From Pseudomonas sp. FEN (GTDB lineage Bacteria; Pseudomonadota; Gammaproteobacteria; Pseudomonadales; Pseudomonadaceae), in NCBI RefSeq assembly GCF_904067045.1, contig NZ_CAJFDC010000001.1, forward strand, positions 434,001 to 498,000: a DNA stretch of 64,000 bases. The letters run 5' to 3'. A program made the position numbers and the translations under genes. Positions 1 through 8,520 of the stretch are shown here, one piece after another; position 1 is the first letter of the stretch; every line of letters starts with the position of its first letter. The notes beneath the pieces were generated by a model. It saw only the letters and a list, made by a program, of their open reading frames with translations. It did no database searches and was not told the DNA's origin.

Positions 1-93
1 TCCATCGCTGCCTGTTCTTTGAAGCGGTGCCACTAAAGAGCGCGGGGCTATCCCCTGGCATTGCTGCCTGTCACCGACCTTTCTGGCCGGCTT

Positions 94-173
94 GGGACAA
101 AGAATATGCATGTATGCATATACAGTCAATGCATAAATGCATTTATTTATGCGCTGCCAATGCATCCATGCAT
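94..173 (-). promoter_or_regulatory. Leftward phage-type promoter with triple ATGCATNNATGCAT operator
   Basis: Reading the minus strand, a -35 TTGACT (124-129) and a -10 TATTCT (101-106) are separated by exactly 17 bases. Three copies of ATGCATNNATGCAT lie at 106-119, 129-142 and 160-173. The first fills the spacer and overlaps the -10, the second abuts the -35, the third lies upstream. This is the geometry of a repressed promoter. The likely ligand is the S24-family repressor encoded just to the right (inference). Transcription would run off the left edge of the window, where an ATG at 3-5 on the minus strand could start the first controlled gene. Confidence 0.7.
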
Positions 174-215
174 GGAGGCCACGTCGTTCAAGGGGTTGGG
201 CTTTTTTGCAGGCGT

Positions 216-245
216 AAAAAAACCCACACCGCTGTGGGTTTTTTT
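216..245 (-). terminator. Rho-independent terminator after the repressor gene
   Basis: A perfect hairpin AACCCACA/TGTGGGTT with a four-base loop is flanked by A7 and T7, so it can work in both directions. It lies 14 bases past the stop of the minus-strand repressor gene. Confidence 0.85.
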
Positions 246-258
246 GGATCAGGAAGGA

Positions 259-993
259 TTAGCGGGCGTACATGCCCCACCAGAAGACATGACCGAGGAT
301 GGTGATCTGCTCCTCCTGGATCTCCTGGAAGCTGTAGTCCTCATCCGGATGCTCGTCGCGATTGAAGCTGCGCAGGCGGATCCCGCTGGGCAAGCGATAC
401 AGCTGCTTCACCCGCAACTGGCCGTTGTGGTTGATGGCGTAAAGGTCGCCGTCGACGATATCGCCGATGGCGCTCTTGCCGGCGTTGACCCCGACCGTGG
501 CGCCGTCGCGCAGTACCGGCAACATGCTGTTACCGCGCACGGTCACGCACTTGGCCTGGTCGAACTGCACGCCGTTGTGGCGCAGGCTACGCTTGCCGAA
601 GCGCAGACTGGCCTTCTCGCTTTCCTCTATGACGAATCTTCCTGATCCAGCAGCCAATTCAACCTCGCGAAGAAAGGGCACGGACACTTCGTCTTCATCG
701 ACGGGCGTGTCGTCGTCCCACAGGCTTATATCCTTGAGTTCCGAATGCAGCGTGCCCTGCGCCTGATCCCGAGCGGCGGCAACGGGTACACGCCCGCGCA
801 ACTGGTCGGTACTGATACCGAAGTACTCGGCGATCTTCGAGATGTGCTTGTCCGAAGGATCGACAATTTTCCCGCTGAGAATGCGCGAAAGGGTGGATTG
901 GGGCACGCCGGTACGACGGTGAAGCTCCGTGGGGGAGATCCCGTGACGATCGAGCAGCGCTCGTAGGACGGTAGAAACGTTGCGTATTTGCAT
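259..993 (-). CDS. PrtR/CI-like phage repressor, HTH plus S24 self-cleavage domain
   Basis: The protein is about 244 aa. An N-terminal XRE-type helix-turn-helix (residues about 10-65, around GVPQSTLSRILSGK) precedes a LexA/CI-type S24 peptidase domain. Visible motifs are an Ala-Gly cleavage site (A115-G116, in ELAAGSGR), the catalytic Ser in GNSM (S156) and the catalytic Lys in RVKQLYR (K196), 40 residues apart as in CI and LexA. This predicts RecA-stimulated self-cleavage and SOS induction. I chose the ATG at 993 because the HTH starts right after it; an ATG at 1002 is also possible, and the in-frame extension to 1161 looks non-coding. TGCAT-rich sequence upstream (about 1040-1063) suggests autoregulation. 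In P. fluorescens such prtR-like genes mark the end of the prophage/tailocin in the mutS-cinA interval (recalled knowledge). Confidence 0.85.
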   Translation of the reverse strand: MQIRNVSTVLRALLDRHGISPTELHRRTGVPQSTLSRILSGKIVDPSDKHISKIAEYFGISTDQLRGRVPVAAARDQAQGTLHSELKDISLWDDDTPVDEDEVSVPFLREVELAAGSGRFVIEESEKASLRFGKRSLRHNGVQFDQAKCVTVRGNSMLPVLRDGATVGVNAGKSAIGDIVDGDLYAINHNGQLRVKQLYRLPSGIRLRSFNRDEHPDEDYSFQEIQEEQITILGHVFWWGMYAR

Positions 994-1350
994 AACGCGC
1001 ATATTGCTTGGGCTTTTCGCGAATGGCAAATGCTGATTTGCATATTTTATGCATCGGTATGCGAACAAACCCCAGGGGGCATCACCTCGGTTATCGACAT
1101 CCAGTAATCCGAGACGCAGGGTGCTGTCCCGCGCACATCGCCGTAGGACGTGATGGCGCACACGTCCGTAGGCAAAAAAACCAAACAGAAGAAAGATAAT
1201 TCCTACTTTTATTCATCCGCGAAATTTAAATCAACTTAAATATAACAAAGCAATAAAAAACCTATCCGTTTGGCCAGTTTCTCACTCAGAAAAGCACATC
1301 TAATATTCGATTACAAATTACCCAATCCGAATAGGATCAGGAGCCGAATC
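994..1350. promoter_or_regulatory. AT-rich divergent intergenic region
   Basis: This stretch separates the leftward repressor from the rightward accessory genes. It contains TGCAT half-sites (ATTTGCAT at 1037-1044, ATGCAT at 1049-1054, TATGCG at 1058-1063) resembling the operator at the left edge. From about 1190 to 1320 the sequence becomes very AT-rich, unlike the rest of the window. I see no convincing gene in it and could not place a clear sigma-70 promoter for the next gene. Confidence 0.5.
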
Positions 1351-1899
1351 ATGAACATAAATAGCAGCACATCTTCCTTCTACAGATACAGTCCAGCCTC
1401 CAGCGATAGAACATCAACAGCTCAAACAATAAAAAAGGAAGATTTTTTAATCGAGCCTTCCACCACCGACACGCTAAAGAAAAATTCCACTTCAAGTATC
1501 GTATCAGAATCCCGGGCAACGACCTCCCCTAGCACAATGGGCAGGCCATCAGCCATGGAGATGGAACTGGAATTGGCGAGAATACCAGAGTGGCTTAGTC
1601 CATTTTACATCGACGTTTCAACGCTTCCGGGGGCTAAAAATTACCATGCAGGATACGAAGATAAATTCTCAAGGCTGTCTGCAGCAGAACGCAGCGAATA
1701 CTTTACCTCATTACAAATACATGTCAGTAACATGTACCAACAAAACGGCTTCACCGACACACAAGACCCCTATGAAAGATATGAAGCATCTAGATCCGAT
1801 GCTGTAGATAAAAAATTGCATAAAACCTTTATCGAGAGCGTAAGCGGCGACATTCAATTACTTGCCCTTGTAAACAAACTAGGCATCCACCTTTCTTGA
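1351..1899 (+). CDS. Unrecognised 182-aa protein, Ser/Thr-rich N-terminus
   Basis: I do not recognise this protein. I placed the start at ATG 1351 because a purine-rich AGGATCAGGAG site lies upstream. The first 70 residues are dominated by Ser and Thr and look disordered. A denser, mixed-charge part follows (SPFYIDVSTLPGAKNY, then LSAAERSEYFTSLQ), probably alpha-helical. There is no signal peptide, membrane segment or Cys. The gene is much more AT-rich than mutS, which points to horizontal transfer. The disordered polar N-terminus resembles type III effector leaders, but no other evidence supports that. It lies 48 bases before the secreted precursor gene and may share its transcript. Confidence 0.6.
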   Translation: MNINSSTSSFYRYSPASSDRTSTAQTIKKEDFLIEPSTTDTLKKNSTSSIVSESRATTSPSTMGRPSAMEMELELARIPEWLSPFYIDVSTLPGAKNYHAGYEDKFSRLSAAERSEYFTSLQIHVSNMYQQNGFTDTQDPYERYEASRSDAVDKKLHKTFIESVSGDIQLLALVNKLGIHLS

Positions 1900-1947
1900 A
1901 AAAATAGTGCTTACGCTCCCAACGCCAAGCCTCAGGCACAAAATATC

Positions 1948-2442
1948 ATGAAAAAAATTTGTATAGCGGTAATTATATACTTACTTCCAAATCTAGTTTT
2001 TGCTCAAACCTCTATTCTCGCCACACTGCGCGCTCAGGGTATAAAAGTGCTTGCTTTGAGCGAGCAACGTTTGAGTAAAATCAGAGGCACGGCAAGACTC
2101 ACCGACCAACCTCTGCCGAGCGTATCGAGCGGAATAAAAACCTACAACATGAAGCTCAATCGCTTTGGTAATGAACATGACTACAGGTCTTATCGAATCA
2201 TGGGTAGCGAATGGAGCCCGCCCAGTGAACACGGTCAATCGTACGTCGAAAATGGTTTCAAATACAAAGTCTCTGGTGACCGCTGGCTCGCCGACAAATC
2301 GAGCGGCACAGACTGGAACATCAACAATGCAACAGAGGTTGATTACCACTATCAGGCGTTACACAACGAAACCGGAGCGCCTTTGAGCTTCGGCTGGAGA
2401 GAAACCAGTTGGAGCCGGCCAATTTCAACCTTTTCCTGGTGA
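1948..2442 (+). CDS. Secreted precursor with Sec signal and double-glycine-type leader motif
   Basis: The product is 164 aa. Residues 1-19 form a Sec signal peptide ending LVFA|Q. Residues 37-48 read LSEQRLSKIRGT, which fits the double-glycine leader consensus LSxxELxxIxGG in perfect register, with G47-T48 in place of GG. The remaining roughly 115 residues are polar and rich in Tyr, Trp, Ser and Gly (for example GSEWSPPSEHGQSYVENG) and end in Trp. I infer that the periplasmic C39 peptidase encoded two genes downstream cuts after residue 48 and that the beta-barrel between them exports the mature protein. The function of the mature product is unknown. The gene is AT-rich like its upstream neighbour. 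Confidence 0.7.
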   Translation: MKKICIAVIIYLLPNLVFAQTSILATLRAQGIKVLALSEQRLSKIRGTARLTDQPLPSVSSGIKTYNMKLNRFGNEHDYRSYRIMGSEWSPPSEHGQSYVENGFKYKVSGDRWLADKSSGTDWNINNATEVDYHYQALHNETGAPLSFGWRETSWSRPISTFSW

Positions 2443-2516
2443 CCCATCAAACAAAGCCACGGACCTAATGTTTGTGGCCTGCCAACTCTCGGATCAAGGT
2501 AATAAAAGGATGTGCA

Positions 2517-3803
2517 ATGACTAACCCTCTAAGGTTATTTTTCGCCGCCAGTACCTTTTCTTTTTGCTTCGGGGATGCATCGATCGCCTTGGCGGACAGT
2601 ATATACTTAAAAAACGGAGACAAGTTTTCCGGAAAAATAATATCGTTCAACAATGGATTATGCATTTTTTATACGAATTTTAGTTCAGCCGTGAGGATCC
2701 CAATAGCAGACATTCAATCGATAACCAGCAAAGACCAGTACCACATCCTGTTTGCCAACGGCGAGCAAGCAATAGGACAGCTAAAATCCGCACTAGACAA
2801 TCGAACACTGCTGGAGTCACCGACTTTTGGAGAGTTGCTCATAAGCGCATCGAAAATAACCCAGTTGACCAAAGCCTTCCAGGCGCGGCAAAACCTCGAT
2901 ACATCGGCGCCAGACCAGGAACCTGATGATGACACGCCAAATAATAGCTACGGCTCAGAAACAGCAGCACAACCGCCCCTCGATTTCTTGACCGGTTCCA
3001 CCGTTCTTTTATCTCCCGGCGAATACGAGATGGACCTCGGCATCGCCTATAAACAAAATCGACTCCAATATGCCCTCCCCCAGGCGGGCTATTTCCAGAG
3101 ATCGTCTTACTCGGCAAAGCAACTGGAATTCAGGTCAACCCTCAGGGCGGGGATTTACGAGGGTATTGAAGGCTATTTGAGCGCGCCGATCACCTACAGC
3201 CACATCCAGGATGTTTCCAGCAATGAGCATGTCCGCCATGCCGATGCCTGGAACCTGGCCGACATTGCATTCGGCGCTCAATACCAGTTCATCGACGAAT
3301 CCGCCGACCGACCGGCTATCTCCCTGACATTTGACCTGAGCGCGCCGACGGGAAGAAAGCGATACAGCGACACCTTCAATAGCTGGAAAGACCCGCTGAA
3401 TAACGGCTCCGGGCACTGGAGCATCGCCCCCGGCCTGGCATTCGTCCGCACCACCGACCCGGCAATACTCTTCGGTGGAGTCAGTTATCAATACTATTTT
3501 CCAAACACCATCGACGGCTACCACGTACAGCCCGGCTGGGTATTGAAGAGCTACGCCGGGGTCGGCTTTGCCTTGAATGAAAAGCTGTCGCTGGGCACAC
3601 GCCTTTCCTATGCCTATAGCGCCAACCTGAAAGCGGATCACGAAATCATCCACGGCTCCGACGCTGACCCCATCGATCTTTCGCTTAGCGCCTCCTATCG
3701 CGTATCAAACGACTGGGTGATTTCTCCTGGGGTCATCTTTGGCCTGAACGACGACTCAGGACCGGCAGCCCTGTCGATAAACTTTAAAAGGCATTTCAAT
3801 TGA
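2517..3803 (+). CDS. Outer-membrane beta-barrel channel with N-terminal LSm-like domain
   Basis: The protein is 428 aa from ATG 2517, chosen for the AAAGGATG site before it; a GTG at 2472 would bury the signal peptide. A Sec signal ends at ALA|D (residue 26). Residues about 27-95 (DSIYLKNGDKFSGK onward) look like the small SH3/LSm-like fold found before DUF481-type barrels. An acidic, Pro/Ser linker (about 125-155) leads to roughly 270 residues of alternating aromatic and polar strands typical of phenol_MetA_deg-like outer-membrane proteins, ending RHFN. By analogy with FapF, a likely role is export of the neighbouring secreted protein across the outer membrane (inference). Its stop overlaps the TTG start of the C39 peptidase gene. 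Confidence 0.75.
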   Translation: MTNPLRLFFAASTFSFCFGDASIALADSIYLKNGDKFSGKIISFNNGLCIFYTNFSSAVRIPIADIQSITSKDQYHILFANGEQAIGQLKSALDNRTLLESPTFGELLISASKITQLTKAFQARQNLDTSAPDQEPDDDTPNNSYGSETAAQPPLDFLTGSTVLLSPGEYEMDLGIAYKQNRLQYALPQAGYFQRSSYSAKQLEFRSTLRAGIYEGIEGYLSAPITYSHIQDVSSNEHVRHADAWNLADIAFGAQYQFIDESADRPAISLTFDLSAPTGRKRYSDTFNSWKDPLNNGSGHWSIAPGLAFVRTTDPAILFGGVSYQYYFPNTIDGYHVQPGWVLKSYAGVGFALNEKLSLGTRLSYAYSANLKADHEIIHGSDADPIDLSLSASYRVSNDWVISPGVIFGLNDDSGPAALSINFKRHFN

Positions 3804-4444
3804 ACAGGCGATCCGTACCGAGGATTTTAAGCGCGCTGATCCTCACCGCCTTCAGTCCCCCAATAAATGCCGGCACCGCTGCCCTGCTCAAATCAATGAG
3901 CCAATTGAAAATGCAAGGCATTGAAAGACAAACCCTCGACTACTCCTGCGGCGCGGCAGCGCTCGCCTTATTGCTGAGTCACTATTTCGAGGATCCGATA
4001 ACAGAAGGACAAATCCTCGCGGATATAGTGTTGCGACTACCCGACACCGCGATGTTCGAGCGAACCCTTGAAGGGTTTTCAATGCTGGATCTCAAAATGA
4101 CGGCGGAGAACCTCGGCTACACCGCCGACGGTGTATTGCTCCCAGCGGAGTCGGTATATGCCTTGAAAGGCCCGGTCATCATTCTTCTGCGCAGAAGCAA
4201 ACTGAATCATTTTGTTGTGCTCAAAGGTGTCGGCCAAGGGCGTGCCTTTCTCGCCGATCCCGCTCGCGGACACCTCAGACTGCCGCTCTTCCAATTGTTT
4301 CAGGAATGGCAAGGCGAAGCGCTCATCGTCGGTCGTGAAGGTTTCGGGGTACCTACTCAGCACAACTTGAACATACCCGGCAGCCGGTATATTTCACCCG
4401 AAACCGACGCGGTCAGGACACTGCAAAGAATACCTATAAATTGA
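3800..4444 (+). CDS. Periplasmic C39-family cysteine peptidase (FapD-like)
   Basis: The protein is 214 aa and starts with TTG, overlapping the barrel stop codon as TTGA, so the two are translationally coupled. Residues 1-24 are a Sec signal (ending INA|G), so the peptidase acts in the periplasm and is not fused to an ABC transporter. The C39 catalytic set is complete: oxyanion Gln44, Cys50 in DYSCGAAA, His137 in NHFVVLKG and Asp153 in ADPARGH. C39 enzymes cut after double-glycine leaders; the matching leader motif is in the secreted protein encoded at 1948-2442. The closest logic known to me is FapD of the Pseudomonas Fap amyloid operon, though none of the other Fap proteins is present here. 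Confidence 0.85.
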   Translation: MNRRSVPRILSALILTAFSPPINAGTAALLKSMSQLKMQGIERQTLDYSCGAAALALLLSHYFEDPITEGQILADIVLRLPDTAMFERTLEGFSMLDLKMTAENLGYTADGVLLPAESVYALKGPVIILLRRSKLNHFVVLKGVGQGRAFLADPARGHLRLPLFQLFQEWQGEALIVGREGFGVPTQHNLNIPGSRYISPETDAVRTLQRIPIN

Positions 4445-4573
4445 TGTCCAGCAGGGCCCTCCTGAACTCAGCGGACATTCGCCCCCCCGTGTTAACCTTG
4501 CCCCCATCGAAAAAGTCCCGCGCCAGGCGCTCGACTCTGCTCTCCACTCAAAACGAATCCGTCTAAGTATCCG

Positions 4574-7153
4574 ATGAGTAAAAATAGCCCCGATCTGTCC
4601 TCCCACACCCCGATGATGCAGCAATACTGGCGCCTGAAGAACCAGCACCCCGATCAGCTGATGTTCTACCGCATGGGCGACTTCTACGAGATTTTCTACG
4701 AAGACGCGAAGAAGGCCGCCAAGCTGCTGGACATCACCCTGACCGCCCGTGGGCAATCGGCCGGGCAGGCGATTCCGATGTGCGGGATTCCCTACCATTC
4801 CCTCGAGGGCTACCTGGCCAAGCTGGTGAAGCTCGGCGAGTCGGTGGTGATCTGCGAGCAGATCGGCGACCCGGCCACCAGCAAGGGGCCGGTCGAGCGC
4901 CAGGTGGTGCGGATCATCACCCCCGGCACCGTCAGCGACGAAGCGCTGCTCGACGAGCGCCGCGACAACCTGATCGCCGCCGTGCTCGGCGACGAGCGCC
5001 TGTTCGGCCTGGCCGTGCTGGATATCACCAGCGGTAACTTCACGGTCCTCGAAATCAAGGGCTGGGAAAACCTGCTGGCGGAGCTGGAGCGGATCAACCC
5101 GGTGGAATTGATGATCCCGGACGATTGGCCACAAGGCCTGCCCGCGGAAAAACGTCGCGGCACACGTCGTCGCGCGCCCTGGGATTTCGAACGCGACTCC
5201 GCGCACAAAAGCCTCTGCCAGCAATTTTCCGTGCAGGACCTCAAGGGCTTCGGCTGCGAAAACCTGACCCTGGCCATCGGCGCCGCGGGCTGCCTGCTCA
5301 GCTACGCCAAGGAAACCCAGCGCACCGCCCTGCCGCACTTGCGCAGCCTGCGCCATGAACGTCTGGACGACACGGTGGTGCTCGACGGCGCCAGCCGCCG
5401 CAACCTGGAACTGGACACCAACCTCGCCGGCGGTCGCGACAACACCCTGCAATCGGTGGTCGACCGTTGCCAGACCGCCATGGGCAGCCGCCTGCTGACC
5501 CGCTGGCTGAACCGCCCGCTGCGCGACCTGCGGGTACTGCAGGCACGCCAGAGCTCCATCACCTGCCTGCTGGAAAGCTACCGTTTCGAAAAACTGCAAC
5601 CGCAGCTCAAGGAAATCGGCGATATCGAGCGGATCCTCGCCCGGATCGGCCTGCGCAACGCCCGCCCTCGCGATCTGGCACGCTTGCGCGATGCCCTCGG
5701 CGCCCTGCCGCAGTTGCAGGATGCGATGCTCGAACTGGACGCCCCGCACCTCAAGCAACTGGCCGTCACCACCAAGACCTACCCGGAGCTGGCGATCCTG
5801 CTGGAGCGCGCCATCATCGATAACCCGCCAGCGATCATCCGCGACGGCGGCGTCCTGAAAACCGGCTACGACACCGAACTGGATGAGCTGCTGTCGCTGA
5901 GCGAAAACGCCGGGCAGTTCCTCATCGACCTGGAAGCCCGGGAAAAAGCCCGCACCGGCCTGGCCAACCTCAAGGTCGGCTACAACCGGGTCCACGGCTA
6001 CTTCATCGAGTTGCCGAGCAAGCAAGCTGAATCGGCCCCGGCAGACTACATCCGACGCCAGACCCTCAAGGGTGCCGAACGCTTTATCACCCCGGAGCTC
6101 AAGGAATTCGAGGACAAGGCCCTGTCGGCCAAAAGCCGCGCCCTGGCCCGGGAGAAAATGCTCTACGAAGCCTTGCTGGAAACCCTGATCGGCGAACTTC
6201 CACCGTTGCAGGACACCGCCGCGGCCCTGGCCGAACTGGATGTGCTGAGCAACCTCGCCGAACGGGCACTGAACCTCGACCTGAACTGCCCGCGCTTTGT
6301 CGACGAGCCGTGCATGCGCATCAGCCAAGGCCGCCACCCGGTGGTCGAGCAGGTCCTGACCACACCGTTCGTGGCCAACGACCTGGCGCTTGACGACAAC
6401 ACCCGCATGCTGGTGATCACCGGTCCCAACATGGGCGGTAAATCCACCTACATGCGCCAGACCGCGCTGATCGTGCTGCTGGCCCATATCGGCAGCTTCG
6501 TGCCGGCAGCGAGCTGCGAGCTGTCCCTGGTGGACCGGATCTTCACCCGGATCGGCTCCAGCGACGACCTGGCCGGCGGACGTTCGACCTTCATGGTGGA
6601 AATGAGCGAAACCGCCAATATCCTGCACAACGCCAGCGAGCGCAGCCTGGTGCTGATGGACGAAGTCGGTCGCGGTACCAGCACTTTCGACGGCCTGTCC
6701 CTGGCCTGGGCTGCGGCAGAACGTCTCGCCCACCTGCGGGCCTATACCTTGTTCGCCACCCACTATTTCGAACTGACGGTATTGCCGGAAAGCGAACCGC
6801 TGGTGGCCAACGTGCACCTCAATGCCACCGAGCACAATGAACGGATCGTCTTCCTCCACCACGTGCTGCCCGGTCCGGCCAGCCAGAGCTACGGCCTGGC
6901 GGTGGCGCAGCTGGCGGGGGTGCCGAGCGATGTGATCAGCCGCGCCCGCGAGCACCTGAGCCGTCTGGAAACCACCAGCCTGCCCCATGAGGTCCCCGTC
7001 GCCAAACCGGGAAAACCGGCTCCGCCGATGCAAAGTGATCTGTTTGCCAGCCTGCCGCATCCGGTCCTGGAGGAGCTGGCCAAACTCGACCTGGACGACC
7101 TGACCCCGCGTCGCGCGCTGGAAATGCTCTATACATTAAAGACACGGATCTAA
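4574..7153 (+). CDS. mutS: DNA mismatch repair ATPase MutS
   Basis: This 859-aa protein recognises mispaired and looped bases and recruits MutL. The N-terminal mismatch-reading motif GDFYEIF lies near residue 37. The ATPase domain has the Walker [11 protein letters not shown], a Walker [14 protein letters not shown] and the signature region around GGRSTFM. Length and layout are those of the full-length proteobacterial enzyme. It lies 129 bases after the accessory C39 gene and is followed by fdxA, the same pair as in P. aeruginosa. Base composition returns here to the GC-rich norm. No defect is visible, so no mutator phenotype is expected. Confidence 0.98.
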   Translation: MSKNSPDLSSHTPMMQQYWRLKNQHPDQLMFYRMGDFYEIFYEDAKKAAKLLDITLTARGQSAGQAIPMCGIPYHSLEGYLAKLVKLGESVVICEQIGDPATSKGPVERQVVRIITPGTVSDEALLDERRDNLIAAVLGDERLFGLAVLDITSGNFTVLEIKGWENLLAELERINPVELMIPDDWPQGLPAEKRRGTRRRAPWDFERDSAHKSLCQQFSVQDLKGFGCENLTLAIGAAGCLLSYAKETQRTALPHLRSLRHERLDDTVVLDGASRRNLELDTNLAGGRDNTLQSVVDRCQTAMGSRLLTRWLNRPLRDLRVLQARQSSITCLLESYRFEKLQPQLKEIGDIERILARIGLRNARPRDLARLRDALGALPQLQDAMLELDAPHLKQLAVTTKTYPELAILLERAIIDNPPAIIRDGGVLKTGYDTELDELLSLSENAGQFLIDLEAREKARTGLANLKVGYNRVHGYFIELPSKQAESAPADYIRRQTLKGAERFITPELKEFEDKALSAKSRALAREKMLYEALLETLIGELPPLQDTAAALAELDVLSNLAERALNLDLNCPRFVDEPCMRISQGRHPVVEQVLTTPFVANDLALDDNTRMLVITGPNMGGKSTYMRQTALIVLLAHIGSFVPAASCELSLVDRIFTRIGSSDDLAGGRSTFMVEMSETANILHNASERSLVLMDEVGRGTSTFDGLSLAWAAAERLAHLRAYTLFATHYFELTVLPESEPLVANVHLNATEHNERIVFLHHVLPGPASQSYGLAVAQLAGVPSDVISRAREHLSRLETTSLPHEVPVAKPGKPAPPMQSDLFASLPHPVLEELAKLDLDDLTPRRALEMLYTLKTRI

Positions 7154-7294
7154 CGCAGCGGACGACAAGCTGCTAGAATCTCGCGCGGTTTGGGATGCTG
7201 TGAACTATCAGCCTGGTTCGCAGACTATCGCTCCCAAACCTGGCGAGCCCGCTTGACCGGGCTCCGCTGCCGCCGCCTGAGGAGAGAATTAGAA

Positions 7295-7618
7295 ATGACC
7301 TTCGTCGTCACCGACAACTGCATCAAGTGCAAGTACACCGACTGCGTAGAAGTCTGTCCGGTGGACTGCTTTTACGAAGGCCCGAACTTCCTGGTCATTC
7401 ACCCGGATGAGTGCATCGACTGCGCGCTTTGCGAGCCGGAATGCCCTGCTGTGGCTATTTTCTCCGAGGATGAAGTCCCGGAAGACATGCAGGAGTTCAT
7501 TCAGTTGAACGTTGAGCTGGCCGAGATCTGGCCCAACATCACTGAAAAGAAAGAATCGCTGCCGGACGCCGAAGAGTGGGATGGTGTCAAAGGCAAGCTC
7601 AAGGATCTCGAACGCTGA
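7295..7618 (+). CDS. fdxA: Seven-iron ferredoxin FdxA
   Basis: This is a 107-aa ferredoxin with [3Fe-4S] and [4Fe-4S] clusters for low-potential electron transfer. Cysteines lie in [18 protein letters not shown] and in [14 protein letters not shown], the Azotobacter FdI-type arrangement, followed by the usual acidic C-terminal extension. The start at ATG 7295 follows a GGAGAG site. The longer in-frame extension upstream has no ferredoxin features. It lies between mutS and rsmZ, as in other pseudomonads. Confidence 0.96.
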   Translation: MTFVVTDNCIKCKYTDCVEVCPVDCFYEGPNFLVIHPDECIDCALCEPECPAVAIFSEDEVPEDMQEFIQLNVELAEIWPNITEKKESLPDAEEWDGVKGKLKDLER

Positions 7619-7635
7619 TTGCAGCGCGCTCGACG

Positions 7636-7660
7636 AAAAGGCCCCTTGCGGGCCTTTTTT
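7636..7660 (+). terminator. fdxA terminator
   Basis: The hairpin AAAAGGCCC/GGGCCTTTT with a short loop and T6 begins 17 bases after the fdxA stop codon. Confidence 0.85.
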
Positions 7661-7683
7661 GTTGCTGGCACTTTTCTACAGGC

Positions 7684-7818
7684 AAAAAAAAGGGGCGGTA
7701 TGACCCGCCCACATTTTTTCCCTAGTCCCTTTTTTCCCTTTCATCATCCTGATGAATCGCATCCCGCGATGTTCCTTCCAGCAATCTGTCCTTGATCGCC
7801 GTGTCTATCCGTCGACAC
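7684..7818 (-). ncRNA. rsmZ: Small regulatory RNA RsmZ
   Basis: The minus strand of this fdxA-proximal gap reads as an RsmZ homologue. It opens with GTGTCGACGGATAGACAC, the characteristic 5' stem-loop displaying a GGA. It carries nine GGA motifs in all (for example in TGGAAGGAAC, CAGGATGATG and AAAAGGGACTAGGG) and ends with a GGGCGG/CCGCCC terminator hairpin and a T8 run. RsmZ RNAs sequester the translational repressors RsmA/RsmE and so relieve repression of secondary metabolism and exoproduct genes. A -10 TAATAT (7826-7831) and a distant GacA box support GacS/GacA control. The site next to fdxA matches the known Pseudomonas location. Ends are approximate. Confidence 0.9.
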
Positions 7819-7825
7819 AGGGGCG

Positions 7826-7999
7826 ATATTAAAGACTTTCTGAGAGGCTGCAAGTGGATCCAAAATGCCATCTATCGCACATTGGATCCATTACAATTAC
7901 AAAAAAACTATATATTTCAATTAGTTAAATTAAATACTCGGAAATCTAGACGCCAATTTATCCTCGATCGCTTACGCAAAATGTAAGCGATGGCTTACA
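7826..7999 (-). promoter_or_regulatory. rsmZ promoter and GacA upstream activating element
   Basis: The palindrome TGTAAG-N6-CTTACA is present exactly at 7982-7999, about 165-180 bases upstream of the rsmZ start. This is the established position and sequence of the GacA-dependent element of rsm sRNA genes. The -10 TAATAT lies at 7826-7831. The stretch between (about 7860-7960) is very AT-rich with A- and T-tracts, suited to bending or H-NS-like (MvaT) binding. A small in-frame ORF over this stretch is not credible as a gene. Confidence 0.88.
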
Positions 8000-8087
8000 C
8001 GCCCAAGCAGATAAAACAGAACTTCTGGATCCAATCCTGGTTCATGCACCCTGGAACAAAACTCGAAACCGCTCAAACCACGGATAC

Positions 8088-8116
8088 AAAAAAGGCCTCG
8101 ATCAATGCGAGGCCTT
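8088..8116 (-). terminator. Terminator of the small membrane protein gene
   Basis: The hairpin AAGGCCTCG/CGAGGCCTT with a seven-base loop is followed on the minus strand by T6. It lies 19 bases past the stop of the 74-aa gene. Confidence 0.8.
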
Positions 8117-8134
8117 CAAGGCAAAAGAACGATT

Positions 8135-8359
8135 TCAACTCTGTGGCTTGAGCCCCTGAGACATACCGAACATGAACAACAGCAGATCGTGGTCGGGTTT
8201 GGCATCGGTCACCCTGGCGGCACGGGGCAAAGGACAGTTCCCGGAGCCCATCGCCGCAGCCAGCACCTTGGGACCGGGCTGTTCCCAGACCACCAGGGCC
8301 AGGGAAGCCACCGCCAGAGCGCTGACCAGGAATAAACCTCGAGCGACTTCTAACTTCAT
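8135..8359 (-). CDS. Small conserved-looking membrane or secreted protein, 74 aa
   Basis: From ATG 8359 (MKLEVARGLF) the product is 74 aa, with a hydrophobic segment at about residues 8-24 that could be a signal peptide or a membrane anchor. The rest is short and polar, with one Cys in GSGNCPLPRAARV. Its own terminator and its position downstream of colS support a real gene. I do not recognise a family and propose no function. Confidence 0.6.
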   Translation of the reverse strand: MKLEVARGLFLVSALAVASLALVVWEQPGPKVLAAAMGSGNCPLPRAARVTDAKPDHDLLLFMFGMSQGLKPQS

Positions 8360-8520
8360 TACCGTAAGCCTTTGATGGCACAGCTGAACGCTCACCTTTT
8401 AATCAAAATAGCTCAATTTTCCCCTGATCGTCGCACTCAACGACGAATGGCGTCGCCGCCGTTTGAGTTCATTCTGTGGGTTTGCGCGACGGGTGGTTCC
8501 CAGGTTTCCTTTATATCCGA

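Noticed and set aside
1..258. Short plus-strand ORFs at the left edge (27-305, 61-645)
   Set aside because: They cross the operator array and terminator and run antisense into the repressor gene.
4394..7060. 888-residue ORF on the minus strand opposite mutS
   Set aside because: It is the open antisense frame of a GC-rich gene; its Gln/Ala/Gly/His-rich sequence has no domain, and mutS is unmistakable on the other strand.
7792..7986. 64-codon ORF after fdxA
   Set aside because: It has no ribosome site, an atypical start and lies across the rsmZ promoter region and the rsmZ 5' end.
7969..7989. Hairpin CGCTTAC/GTAAGCG first read as a terminator
   Set aside because: No T run follows on either strand; the overlapping TGTAAG-N6-CTTACA is better explained as the GacA box of rsmZ.
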